The notes under the pieces are model-generated. The model was not told the origin of the DNA. It searched no databases and saw only the letters and a list, made by a program, of their open reading frames with translations. The translations under genes and the position numbers were made by a program. A DNA stretch of 64,000 bases from NCBI RefSeq assembly GCF_051859125.1, contig NZ_JBHYGG010000157.1, forward strand, positions 8,266-72,265. Reading direction: 5' to 3'. The stretch is from Gemmata sp051859125. GTDB lineage: Bacteria; Planctomycetota; Planctomycetia; Gemmatales; Gemmataceae. Below, one piece after another: positions 44,980 to 53,480 of this stretch. Position 1 is the stretch's first letter. Each line of letters opens with the position of its first letter.

Positions 44980-47916
44980 TCACTCCTTCGTGACGAACTC
45001 GTCGAAGTTCAGGACCGCGCGTGCGGTCGCGGTCCAGGCGGCGCGCTCGGCCGCGGGGCCGGTCCCGCCGCCCGCGACGGCGTCGGCGCGGTCCGGGTCG
45101 GTGGCGAACCGTTCGCGCTGCGCCGCGTAGAACTTCGCGAGCCTCGCCACCTCGTCGGCCGTCGGCGCCCGCACCAGGCACAGCCGGAACAGGAGCGCAG
45201 CGCGGTCCTCGGGCGTCCCCTTCTGTTCCGCCGCACGCCGCCCGAGCGCACGGGCCACGTCGAGCAGCACCGTGTCGTTGAGCATCGTGAGCGCCTGGAG
45301 TGCGGAGTTCGTGACCTCGCGGCGGGCCACGCACGCCTCGCCGCTCGGCGCGTCGAACGTGCCGGCCATCGCGTAGGGGGCGGTCCGCTTCGCGAACGTG
45401 TACAGCCCGCGGCGGTACCGGTCCTCGCCGTCACTCGCCTTCCACTGGAAGCTCCCGTACGAGGTGTCGGTCGTGCCGGCCGGTTGCGGCGGGAACACGC
45501 TCGGCCCGTACATCTTCGCCGACAGCAGCCCGGCCGCCCTCAGCGCCGAGTCGCGGATCTGCTCTGCTTCGAGCCGCACCCGCGGCCCGCGTGCGAGCCA
45601 CTTGTTCTCCCCGTCCTTCGCGAGCAACTCGGGCGTCATGCGCGACGCCTGCCGGTACGTCGCGCTCGTCACGATGAGCTTGTGGAGCGCCTTGACCGAC
45701 CAGCCGCGGGCGACGAACTCGCTCGCCAGCCAGTCGAGCAGTTCGGGGTGCGTCGGGGCGTCGCCCTGGTAGCCGAAGTCGTCGAGCGTCCGCACGAGCC
45801 CGCGGCCGAAGAAGGCGTGCCAGTGACGGTTCACTGTCACGCGCGCCGTCAGCGGGTTCTCGGGGCTCACGAGCCACCTCGCGAACGCGAGGCGGTCCGC
45901 GGTCGCGCGGTTGGGGAGCGGCGGCAACCACGCCGGCACCCCGGCCGCGACCGGTTCCTTCGGCTGGAGGAACTCGCCGCGGTGGTGGCGGAACGTGGGC
46001 CGCGGGTTGTCGGCCGGGCGCTCGCGCATCACGAGCGTGGTCGCCGGCGCCGGGAGTTGCTTGCGGAGCGCGTCGATCTCGGCGCGGGCGGCCTTCAGTT
46101 CCGGGGCGACGCTCAGCCAGTGCCTGAGCAGCGCGGCGCGCTGGTCGGGCGCCGGCTCGCCGGCGGCGAGAGCGGCTTCGACCTCGGCCGGAATCTCGCG
46201 GGCCTTCGGTGCGGGGGCGGTGGTCGCCGATACGCGGAACCGACCCAGGCTCGCCGCGTAGTGCCGCTCGAAGACGAGTTCGAGGGTCGCCGACTTTGCG
46301 GTGAGCGGCTTTTCCAGCACGAACACCGCGGCGCTCGGCTTGCCCTCGTTCCCCTGGCACGCCCAGCCCGTCTGCGTGTTGCCGTCGAGCGCCTTCGCCG
46401 CGGGGGTGTTCGGTCGCGCCGGGGCCTCGGTCGCGGTGGCGAACTTCGCTTGCGTGCCGTCGGCCGTGAGGCTGACCTCGCCAAGCAGGAAGTCGCCCTT
46501 CGGCCCCTCGTAGTACGCGCGGCCCGGCCCGCCGGCCGGGAGCGAGTCGTCGGGCAGTGCCTCGATGCGAACGGCCGTGGTGCCCGCTGGCAGGTCGGTG
46601 AGCGTGAGCGCGTACCGGTCCTGCTTCATCGGGTCGCCGGTCGCGAGAACGGACCCGTCGGCCCGGAGTTCGAGCCGCGTGTTCGGGCCGCCGTCGAGCT
46701 TCGCGGGCCGCAGCACCTTCCACGGAACGGCGCTCTTCTTCTCGGCCGCCACCCACTGACCGAACAGCTTGTCGCGCTGCTCGGCCGGGATGCGCTCCGC
46801 GAGGCCGGCTTCGAGCGTGCGGATGCGGCCCTCCAGGTCGGCCCGCGCCTTCGCCTGCTCCTCGGTCGGGACCAGCGCCTCGGGCTCGTCCGCGTTGTTG
46901 AGGAACGCGAACAGGCGGAAGTACTCGGTGTGCGTGATCGGGTCGAACTTGTGCGTGTGGCACTGGGCGCACCCGACGGTGAGGCCGAGCCACGCGGTGC
47001 CGGTCGTGGCGACGCGGTCCACCACGGCGTGGTACCGGAACTCGAGCGGGTCGATGCCGCCCTCCTCGTTGAGCATCGTGTTCCGGTGGAACCCGGTCGC
47101 GACCTTCTGGGCCTGCGTCGCGTTCGGGAGCAGGTCGCCGGCCAGTTGCTCGACGGTGAACTGATCGAAGGGCATGTCGGCGTTGAGAGCCTTGATGACC
47201 CAGTCACGGTACGGCCAGACGGACCGGCGGCGGTCCTTCTCGTACCCGTTCGTGTCGGCGTACCGGGCCAGGTCGAGCCACTTCCGTGCCCACCGCTCGC
47301 CGTACAGCGGCGACGCGAGCAACTTGTCGACGAGCTTCTCGTAGGCGTCGGGGGCGTCGTCGCTCGCGAACGCATCGGCCTCGTCGGGCGTCGGCGGTAC
47401 GCCGATCATGTCGAGGTACACGCGGCGGACGAGAGTGAGCTTGTCGGCAGCGGGCGACGGTGACAGCCCGTTGTCACGCAACTTCGCCAGCACGAACGCA
47501 TCGATCGGGTTGCGGGCGGCCTCCTTCGCGCCAACGGCGGGAACCGCCGGACGCTTCACGGGCGCGAACGCCCAGTGCGACTCGTACTTCGCGCCGGCGG
47601 CGACCCACGCCTTCAGCGTCGCCTTCTCCTTATCGGTGAGGGGCCGCTTGGCGGCCGGCGGCGGCATCACCTCGCTCTCGTCGTCGGTGAACAGCCGGCG
47701 AACGAACTCGCTGTCCTCGACCTTCCCGAGCGTGTGCTCGGCCCCCTCACGGGTGTCGAGCCGGAGCTTCGCCTTGCGCGCGGCGTCGTCCGGCCCGTGG
47801 CACTTGAGGCACCGGGCCGACAGGATCGGCCGCACGTCGCGGTTGAAGTCGGGCGGCTCCGCGGCCCGTGCGGCGGCCCCGGCAGCGACAGCGGCGATCA
47901 CGACAACCCAGCGCAT
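44980..47916 (-). CDS. Exported DUF1549/DUF1553 (PSD1-type) cytochrome-like protein
   Basis: A 978-residue exported protein of the planctomycete surface family. Signal peptide (about 1-19), then a cytochrome-c-like domain with Cys36-x2-Cys39-His40 (CLKCH). DUF1549 follows (about 125-335, KWLDLARYADTNGYEKD) and includes CAQCH, a second heme motif, near 315. A carbohydrate-binding-like beta domain (about 395-590) leads to DUF1553 (about 690-960, ARVTVNRHWHAFFGRGLVRT and SATYRQASRMTP). Often a DUF1501 partner gene is next to such genes, but none is seen here. Function is unknown; redox or polymer binding at the cell surface is suspected. Confidence 0.88.
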   Translation of the reverse strand: MRWVVVIAAVAAGAAARAAEPPDFNRDVRPILSARCLKCHGPDDAARKAKLRLDTREGAEHTLGKVEDSEFVRRLFTDDESEVMPPPAAKRPLTDKEKATLKAWVAAGAKYESHWAFAPVKRPAVPAVGAKEAARNPIDAFVLAKLRDNGLSPSPAADKLTLVRRVYLDMIGVPPTPDEADAFASDDAPDAYEKLVDKLLASPLYGERWARKWLDLARYADTNGYEKDRRRSVWPYRDWVIKALNADMPFDQFTVEQLAGDLLPNATQAQKVATGFHRNTMLNEEGGIDPLEFRYHAVVDRVATTGTAWLGLTVGCAQCHTHKFDPITHTEYFRLFAFLNNADEPEALVPTEEQAKARADLEGRIRTLEAGLAERIPAEQRDKLFGQWVAAEKKSAVPWKVLRPAKLDGGPNTRLELRADGSVLATGDPMKQDRYALTLTDLPAGTTAVRIEALPDDSLPAGGPGRAYYEGPKGDFLLGEVSLTADGTQAKFATATEAPARPNTPAAKALDGNTQTGWACQGNEGKPSAAVFVLEKPLTAKSATLELVFERHYAASLGRFRVSATTAPAPKAREIPAEVEAALAAGEPAPDQRAALLRHWLSVAPELKAARAEIDALRKQLPAPATTLVMRERPADNPRPTFRHHRGEFLQPKEPVAAGVPAWLPPLPNRATADRLAFARWLVSPENPLTARVTVNRHWHAFFGRGLVRTLDDFGYQGDAPTHPELLDWLASEFVARGWSVKALHKLIVTSATYRQASRMTPELLAKDGENKWLARGPRVRLEAEQIRDSALRAAGLLSAKMYGPSVFPPQPAGTTDTSYGSFQWKASDGEDRYRRGLYTFAKRTAPYAMAGTFDAPSGEACVARREVTNSALQALTMLNDTVLLDVARALGRRAAEQKGTPEDRAALLFRLCLVRAPTADEVARLAKFYAAQRERFATDPDRADAVAGGGTGPAAERAAWTATARAVLNFDEFVTKE

Positions 47917-47963
47917 CAGCGGTCCCTTCGCTCGGTGGTGGTTCAGTGCGGAACGTGCGGTGG

Positions 47964-48812
47964 TCACGGCTTCGGCTCGGGCTTGGGTGGCCCCGGAACC
48001 CCCCAGGGCATCGGCGGGTTTTTCAGTTGCTCCAGTTCGGTCTCGCGTTTGATTCTGTCCACGCGCTCGGCGGTCAGTTCGTTGGCGTGGTCCCGGCTCG
48101 TCACGAGGAACGTGTTGCCCTGCCGCACGACCCGCAGGTCGCACTGTACCGCGAGCAGGTCCAGCGCCTTGTCGGCCGGGACGTTCAGCAACCGGGCAGA
48201 GACGAACCCGGTGCGCGCGTCGCCGGCCTGGGGTGCGACCACCACGGTCAGGTCGTACCGCTCGCCGATCAGCGCGACGGCCTCGTTCAACGGCTTCTCT
48301 TTAACGTTCATGGACACCAGTGGCTCCGCCACGCCGATCTGCTCATCGTCTTCCGGTGCGCCCCTCCGCACGGCCCGCGTTACCCGCATGGCGAAACTGT
48401 GCGGCACGATCTCGATGCGCGCACCGCGAACAAGGTAGGTGGCGTCGACGCTCTCGAGCACGACCGAGAGGAACTGGTGGCCGGTCATCCCGCGGAGCTG
48501 CGTGGCGACCACCTTCGGCTTCTTCTCCTTGATGTCGTTGACCTGGCTTTCCTTGAACGCCTCGTCGTTGATCGTGAAGTTCAACCCGGACCACTTGGTC
48601 ATCTTCTGGAGCAACTCGACCAGGGGGATGTTGTTGACGCTTTCGTCGCCCCAGACGACTTCCTGCTCGTGGAGGAACGCGAGGATCGCGTCGGTGCCGG
48701 TGGGCCGGGCCTTCTCGGGGGCACGCGCCGCGGGCACGGGGGCGGGATCAGCGGTCGCGCCGGAGAGCAACGCCGACCCCGCGACGAGGGCAAACAGGAA
48801 CCGTCGAGACAT
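47964..48812 (-). CDS. Exported protein with secretin N-domain-like repeats (second)
   Basis: A 282-residue exported protein. Signal peptide at about 1-21 (FLFALVAGSALLSGATA). Two units follow that resemble the secretin short N-domain: IPLVELLQKMTKWSGLNFTIND with LRGMTGHQFLSVVLESVDATYLV, and VKEKPLNEAVALIGERYDLTVVV with LLNVPADKALDLLAVQCDLRVV. No channel domain. Ends in a Pro/Lys tail. Comparable to 34908-35741. It lies 47 bases upstream of the DUF1549/DUF1553 gene on the same strand, so the two may be co-transcribed. Confidence 0.72.
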   Translation of the reverse strand: MSRRFLFALVAGSALLSGATADPAPVPAARAPEKARPTGTDAILAFLHEQEVVWGDESVNNIPLVELLQKMTKWSGLNFTINDEAFKESQVNDIKEKKPKVVATQLRGMTGHQFLSVVLESVDATYLVRGARIEIVPHSFAMRVTRAVRRGAPEDDEQIGVAEPLVSMNVKEKPLNEAVALIGERYDLTVVVAPQAGDARTGFVSARLLNVPADKALDLLAVQCDLRVVRQGNTFLVTSRDHANELTAERVDRIKRETELEQLKNPPMPWGVPGPPKPEPKP

Positions 48813-48844
48813 GGCGAATCTCCCTGAGGTGACAGCCGACGGAC

Positions 48845-49828
48845 TCATTTCCCGCGGACGTGTGCGGTCATCTCGGTCAGCACCGGCATCAAGAACACCG
48901 CGACGCCGACGTGTGTGGAGTCGAACCACACGATCTTCTGCTTCCCGGTCGCGGCCCACAGTGCCTTCGCGGCCGACGGCGGCACGATGTCGTCGCGGCT
49001 CGCGCACAGCATCAGCAGGTTCTTGCCCTTGAGCTGATTCGCGTAGGTGATCGGGTCCACCGGGCCGATGAGGAGCTTCAGCGTGAACCGCCCGCCGAGC
49101 AGGTCGATGAGCGGGCGGTACGGCTCGGCCTTTGGGTGGTTGTAGTACGCGTCCACGAGCCCGCCGCCGGGCAACAACAGGCAAACGTTGGTGAGCCGCG
49201 GTTCGTTTGCGGCGGCGACCGCCCCGACGAGGCTGCCGAGGCTCGTGCCGACGAGGCCGAGGTTCTTCGGGTCGAACTGCGCGGGCCGCGACGCGAGCCA
49301 CGCGACGGCGCACCGCACGTCGAGCACGGTCTGCTTCACCCCCTCGACGCTCTTCGTCACGTTCGGCGAGAGGAGCCGGTTCGGGCTGCCGGGCGGCCGC
49401 CGCGGGCCGTAGTGGGCCATGTACACGACCATGCCGGCGACGCCGTGCTGGGCCAGCCACATGCACTGGCCGCGGGCGATCAGTGCGTTGCCCTGCAGGA
49501 TGTCGAGCACGACCGCGGCCGGGAACGGCCCCTTGCCGGGCGGCAGGAACAGCTCGCAGTGGACCGTGTTGTTCTCGGGAACGGCAGTCTTCACCGGCGA
49601 CGGGAACGTGAGGTCGTAGACCTTCACGCCGGTGGCCTTGAGGTCGTGGCGGAGCGAGAGCTTGTAGTCGAACGTGCGGGCGGGGATACGGAACCGCTCG
49701 GCGACGCCATCCTTCTCGTCGGTCGGGCCGTCGAACGTGAACGTGCCGGTCTCGGGCTCGGTGCCGGCGGCGAAGGGTGGGTGCGGCAGACACAGCGCGG
49801 CGAGAATGAGCGAGGCGCGCAGGATCAC
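48845..49828 (-). CDS. Exported alpha/beta hydrolase
   Basis: A 327-residue hydrolase with a signal peptide (1-21). The nucleophile elbow is GLVGTSLGS near residue 200, the acid lies in CASRDDIVPP near 283, and the His is in FDSTHVGVAVF near 303; so the triad is complete. The N-terminal segment before the fold (FTFDGPTDEKDG, KLSLRHDLKATGVKVYDLTFPS) is typical of planctomycete acetyl-xylan-esterase-like or dienelactone-hydrolase-like enzymes. Substrate unknown. Same strand and close to the STN-like gene downstream (33-base gap). Confidence 0.82.
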   Translation of the reverse strand: MILRASLILAALCLPHPPFAAGTEPETGTFTFDGPTDEKDGVAERFRIPARTFDYKLSLRHDLKATGVKVYDLTFPSPVKTAVPENNTVHCELFLPPGKGPFPAAVVLDILQGNALIARGQCMWLAQHGVAGMVVYMAHYGPRRPPGSPNRLLSPNVTKSVEGVKQTVLDVRCAVAWLASRPAQFDPKNLGLVGTSLGSLVGAVAAANEPRLTNVCLLLPGGGLVDAYYNHPKAEPYRPLIDLLGGRFTLKLLIGPVDPITYANQLKGKNLLMLCASRDDIVPPSAAKALWAATGKQKIVWFDSTHVGVAVFLMPVLTEMTAHVRGK

Positions 49829-49933
49829 GGGGGCTGCTCCGCGGGCGGGCGTGACGGGGTCGCACCCCGATCATACCCGCTCTGCGGCGGAGAGGACAAC
49901 CGCCTTCGGCGACGGAGCGAGCCTGACGATTTT

Positions 49934-50006
49934 GGCGAGCGGGGGACGTGAGTCCCCCGGTAGTATTCGCACCCGTTCAACCGGGGGACTCACGTCCCCG
50001 CTCGCC
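49934..50006. repeat. Hairpin repeat, GGCGAGCGGGGG family, copy 3
   Basis: The left arm (49934-49961) is the same as at 9340; the right arm (49980-50006) is one C shorter. It is just upstream of the hydrolase gene and directly after the stop of a small secreted protein gene. Confidence 0.9.
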
Positions 50007-50015
50007 GAGAATGCC

Positions 50016-50363
50016 TTACCGCGGGCGGTTGATCGGCATCAGCGGCGTGTTGTAGCTCTTGTACTGCGTGGACGGGAACATGTTCGGCGACGGCAGCGGG
50101 CTCGGGCCGAGCTGGGTGTGCGGGACGATGATCTTCCGGCTGAACAGGTTGTTGATGGTCTTGATGTAGCCGTTGTTCTCAAGCGAGCCGGCGGCCGTGT
50201 TCCCGACCACGTTGATGGTCTGGGCCGCGACGTTGGCAACGGTCCGACTGGGCTGGACCACGAGCTTGTTCGTGTCGATCGGCTTGTAGATGATGTCGCC
50301 GGCCGCGGCCGGCCCGGCGGCGACGAGCGCCACGGCCGCGGCCGCCCAGAACAGGTTCTTCAT
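50016..50363 (-). CDS. Small exported protein, unknown
   Basis: A 115-residue exported protein. Residues 1-21 are a signal peptide (LFWAAAAVALVAAGPAAA). The mature part (DIIYKPIDTNKLVVQPSR, then INVVGNTAAGSLENNGYIKTINNLF) lacks cysteines and ends Pro-rich (PLPSPNMFPST). I know no family. It is divergent from the Bat-type operon, separated by 174 bases. Confidence 0.6.
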   Translation of the reverse strand: MKNLFWAAAAVALVAAGPAAAGDIIYKPIDTNKLVVQPSRTVANVAAQTINVVGNTAAGSLENNGYIKTINNLFSRKIIVPHTQLGPSPLPSPNMFPSTQYKSYNTPLMPINRPR

Positions 50364-50504
50364 GTGTCGTCCCCCGGCGCGCGGCGTCCCCGAAACCGTA
50401 ACGAGTTTCTCGCCGCACGAAAGCCCGGAGACATACCGTGAGCCGCGGGCGCGTCAAGGCGGAAATTCGCCGCGCGGGTGTCCGCACCGCTTACGCGAAG
50501 CGTG

Positions 50505-50510
50505 TAAAAT
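50505..50510 (+). promoter_or_regulatory. Likely -10 of the Bat-type operon
   Basis: TAAAAT in GCGTGTAAAATGCC, 27 bases before the ATG at 50538. A small CGCTTACGCGAAGCG hairpin overlaps the spacer region. No clear -35. Confidence 0.4.
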
Positions 50511-50537
50511 GCCGGGACACGCACCAGGAACCGGGCC

Positions 50538-51413
50538 ATGCGTCGCCACTCACGAACCGCCGCTGTTGTGCTGCTCGTCGCGGGGTGCGGCCTGATCGCC
50601 GCGGCCGCGCCGCCGGCCCGCGACGCGGCGGACGAGGCGGTCCGGCGTGCGAACGCCGCGTTCCTCGCGGGCGACCGCCCCGAGGCCGCCCGCCTGTACT
50701 CGGTCGCGGAGGGGCTCACCGCCGACCCGGGGCTGGTCGCGTTCAACCGGGCCGCGGTGCTGTTCCAGCAGGGCGACTTCCGCGAGGCCGAGATCCACTA
50801 CGCCCGCACCCTCGACGACGCCGCGTGCCCGCCCGAGCGGGCCGCGCGGGCGTGGTACAACCGCGGGACGTGCCTGCTGCACCGCGGCGGCTCGGCGGGC
50901 GTGTACCGGTCCGCGATCGCGTGCCTGGAGCGGTGCGTCGACGCGCCAGCGGCCGACGCACCGCTGCGGGCCGACGCCCGGCACAATCTGGAGGTCGCCA
51001 AGGCGCTGTGGAACGAGGCCCGCAAGGCCGACGCCAAGGAGAAGCCGAACAACCCGCCGCCCCCGGAGGACCCGCGGAGCGACCCGCAGCCGCAGCCGCA
51101 GCCCAAAGAGCCCGAGCCCGACACGAACCCGGGCGCCGGCGACCAGGGGACGAAGAAGGGCGGCGAGGCACCGAAGATCGGCCCGCAGCCGACGGACCCG
51201 GTGCCCCCCAAGAACGTGGACCCGAACGCTGCACCGGTGCAGGGGTCGCCGTCGGCCGCGCCGCAGTTGCAGAACGAGGACGCGGTGCAGCAACTCAGCC
51301 CCGACGACACCCGGGCGCACCTCCGCAGGATCGCCGAGCGGCTCGACAGGGACCGCCGCGACCTGCGCCGCACCCTCTCGCCGCCGATCCGGCCCGGGGT
51401 GCGCGACTGGTGA
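50538..51413 (+). CDS. Exported TPR protein (BatC-like), first gene of Bat-type operon
   Basis: A 291-residue exported or lipid-anchored protein. The hydrophobic start VVLLVAGCGLIAAAAP includes a possible lipobox (VAGC). TPR-like helices (about 28-155) carry AADEAVRRANAAFLAGDRPEAARLY, FNRAAVLFQQGDFREAEIHY and AWYNRGTCLLHRGG. A long Pro/Gln/Asp linker (about 165-250) and a helix of Arg/Asp (RRIAERLDRDRRDLRR) end it. In aerotolerance (Bat) operons, BatC supplies such TPRs. The stop overlaps the GTG of the next gene. Confidence 0.75.
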   Translation: MRRHSRTAAVVLLVAGCGLIAAAAPPARDAADEAVRRANAAFLAGDRPEAARLYSVAEGLTADPGLVAFNRAAVLFQQGDFREAEIHYARTLDDAACPPERAARAWYNRGTCLLHRGGSAGVYRSAIACLERCVDAPAADAPLRADARHNLEVAKALWNEARKADAKEKPNNPPPPEDPRSDPQPQPQPKEPEPDTNPGAGDQGTKKGGEAPKIGPQPTDPVPPKNVDPNAAPVQGSPSAAPQLQNEDAVQQLSPDDTRAHLRRIAERLDRDRRDLRRTLSPPIRPGVRDW

Positions 51414-52423
51414 CCACCACCCGCCACATTCCCGGCCGCCGCGCAGCGCTCACGGCGGCGTGTGCCGCCCTGTTACTGGCCGCGACAGCACGCGCGCAGG
51501 ACGTGCCGCTCGTCGGCCAGCCGACCGCCAACTTCTTTGGCGCGGCGGGCAGCGGGGTGAAGGTCGCGTGGGCCGTCGAGCCGCGGTCGGTCCCCGAGGG
51601 CGAAGAACTGGTCGCGACACTGATCGTGTCGAACGTCACCAACCCGCGGAAGGTCCGCCGCCCGGACCTGAAGACCCTCCCCGACTTCAACGACCGGTTC
51701 GCGGTCACCGACGGCCCCGACGTGCCGGTCGCGGGTGGCGCGACCGAGGTGCGGTTCGCGTACCGGCTCCGGCCGCGGTCCCGGCAGACGGCCGAAGTGC
51801 CGACGCTCGCCTTCTACTACTTCAACCCGGCCGCGCCCGCCGGCAAGGAGTTCAAGCAGACCAACACCGGGAGGCCGGTGCCGATCACCGTGACGGCCGC
51901 CCCGCCGAAGGCACCGCCCGCCCCGGTTCCGCTGACCGAACCGGACCACCTGTTCGCCATCGCCACCGGGCCGGGCGTGCTCGGCCGCGACCCCGGCACC
52001 GTGCCGGCGTGGGCGTGGCCCGCGGCCGCACTCGCCGGGCCGCTCCTCGCGGTCGCGTGGTACGCCGCGTGGGTGCGGGTCTACCCCGACGCGCAGCGGT
52101 TGGCCCGCGCGCGGCGGTCGCGGGCCGCGCGGCGCGCGGTGGACGCGGTCGCCCGCGCCGACCGCACCCCGGACCCGCCCGCGGCGGTCGCGGCCGCGGT
52201 GCTGCACTACTTGCGGGAACGGTTCGGCCTTCCCCCCGGCGCGGCGACGCCTTCGGAGATCGCGGCGGCGATCGCGCAACACGGGACGCTAGAGGCCGAC
52301 TGCGCCGCCGTTGCGGGGTTCTTCCGGGCGTGCGACGCGGCCCGGTTCGCGCCCCCGAGTGACGGTGCGGTGTCACTGACCGCCGACGCGCGGGCGCTCG
52401 TCCTCCGACTGGAGGCCGCATGA
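51410..52423 (+). CDS. BatD-like membrane protein
   Basis: A 337-residue protein. After a signal peptide (about 10-28), an outer beta-rich domain (about 40-165) shows the BatD pattern of a translocation-type immunoglobulin fold: VEPRSVPEGEELVATLIVSNV, FAYRLRPRSRQTAEVPTLAFYYFNP. A membrane helix (about 197-222, AWAWPAAALAGPLLAVAWYAAW) is followed by a cytoplasmic helical domain with LHYLRERFGLPPGAATPSEIA. The GTG at 51410 overlaps the previous stop (GTGA), indicating translational coupling. Bat proteins support envelope integrity or oxygen tolerance; the role here is inferred from position. Confidence 0.8.
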   Translation: MTTTRHIPGRRAALTAACAALLLAATARAQDVPLVGQPTANFFGAAGSGVKVAWAVEPRSVPEGEELVATLIVSNVTNPRKVRRPDLKTLPDFNDRFAVTDGPDVPVAGGATEVRFAYRLRPRSRQTAEVPTLAFYYFNPAAPAGKEFKQTNTGRPVPITVTAAPPKAPPAPVPLTEPDHLFAIATGPGVLGRDPGTVPAWAWPAAALAGPLLAVAWYAAWVRVYPDAQRLARARRSRAARRAVDAVARADRTPDPPAAVAAAVLHYLRERFGLPPGAATPSEIAAAIAQHGTLEADCAAVAGFFRACDAARFAPPSDGAVSLTADARALVLRLEAA

Positions 52424-52439
52424 TGCGCGCGGGTGCCAG

Positions 52440-52665
52440 GGCGAGCGGGGGGCGGCAGCCCCCCCCGTGCCAGCGCTTGGCGAAACACGGGGGGGGGTCG
52501 CCCCCCCCGCGCCCGGGGGGTGGGGGCCGCCACGCGCGCCACCGTAACGCCACGCCCGCTGGGCGGGGCGATGGTGCGCGGGGGGGGCGGGGGGGGGGGG
52601 GGGGGGCCCCCCCCCGGTGGGCCCGGGGGGGGGGGCGGGGGGGGGGCCCCCCCCCCCCGCTCGCC
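52440..52665. repeat. G/C-homopolymer element bounded by GGCGAGCGGGGG ends
   Basis: The left end GGCGAGCGGGGGGCGGCAGC continues with CCCCCC; the right end is CCCCCCCGCTCGCC. These are the ends of the hairpin family at 9340, 13707 and 49934. The interior has poly-G and poly-C runs (up to about 18 G near 52591-52606) plus CGCCACCGTAACGCC. It lies exactly over the start of the BatE-like gene. The tract lengths are probably unreliable, as homopolymers assemble badly. Confidence 0.75.
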
Positions 52666-53474
52666 GGGTCGTTGGTGCCCTCCTCGCGCTCCTCCTTCTC
52701 GCAACGCACGCGCTCGCGTCCCCCGGGGCGTCGGACGCCGACGCGCTCGCGGCCGCGGAGGTGGCGTTCGCCGACGGTGTCGGGCTCCGCGACGACTCGG
52801 TCAAGGCGCGGCCCGCGTTCGCACGCGCCGCCGCCGGGTACGATGACCTGTGGCACCGCGGGCATCGGAGCCCGGACCTGGCGCTGAACCGCGCGGCGTC
52901 GCACCGCCTCGCCGGGAACCTGCCTTCCGCAGTCGTCGCTCTCAACGAGGGACTCGCGGTCGCGCCGTGGAACCGGTCGGTGCAAGTCGCGCTCGAAGAC
53001 GCGCGAGCGGCCGTCGCCTACCCGGCCGCCGGCGACCTCGCGTCGCAGTGCCGGCCGGCCCCCGCACTGGGCGTCGCAACGCGCATGTCGCAAGCCGAGG
53101 CGTGGCTGGTCGCCGGCCTGCTCTGGGTGCTCGCGTGCGGCGGGGCGGCACGGTACAGAATGACGCGCCGACCCGCGTGGCTCCTTGCGTCCGCGGCGTG
53201 CGCGACGGGCCTTGCGGTCCTCGCCGGCTTCTGGTGGCATGGAGAAGCCGAGCGCGAGCGCGGCAACGCGCTGCCGCTCGTGGTGCTGGCGGCCGAGACC
53301 ACGCTGCGGAAGGGGAACGCGGCGACGTACCCGGCGGTGTTCGAGGCGAGGCTCCCCCGCGGCGTCGAGGCCCGGGCACTCGCCGAGCGCGGCGGGTGGG
53401 TGCAGGTGAAGTTGGCCGGCGGCGCGGCCGGCTGGGTGCCCACCGCTTCACTCGTTGCGTCACACGGAGGGTGA
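52617..53474 (+). CDS. BatE-like protein, start disturbed by the repeat element
   Basis: A protein of about 270 reliable residues. The signal segment (RRVVGALLALLLLATHALASPGA) begins at about 52663; TPR helices follow (EVAFADGVGLRD, HRLAGNLPSAVVALNEGLAV), then two membrane helices (AWLVAGLLWVLACGGAARY, PAWLLASAACATGLAVLAGFW) and an SH3-like C-terminus (LRKGNAATYPAVF, GGWVQVKLAGGAAGWVPTASL). This order is that of BatE. The open frame starts at a GTG in the poly-G tract, but the natural start was probably an ATG overlapping the BatD stop (52420 or 52423), now in another frame. Translation may be lost, or tract lengths are wrong. Confidence 0.65.
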   Translation: MGPGGGAGGGPPPPARRVVGALLALLLLATHALASPGASDADALAAAEVAFADGVGLRDDSVKARPAFARAAAGYDDLWHRGHRSPDLALNRAASHRLAGNLPSAVVALNEGLAVAPWNRSVQVALEDARAAVAYPAAGDLASQCRPAPALGVATRMSQAEAWLVAGLLWVLACGGAARYRMTRRPAWLLASAACATGLAVLAGFWWHGEAERERGNALPLVVLAAETTLRKGNAATYPAVFEARLPRGVEARALAERGGWVQVKLAGGAAGWVPTASLVASHGG

Positions 53475-53480
53475 GCGGGA

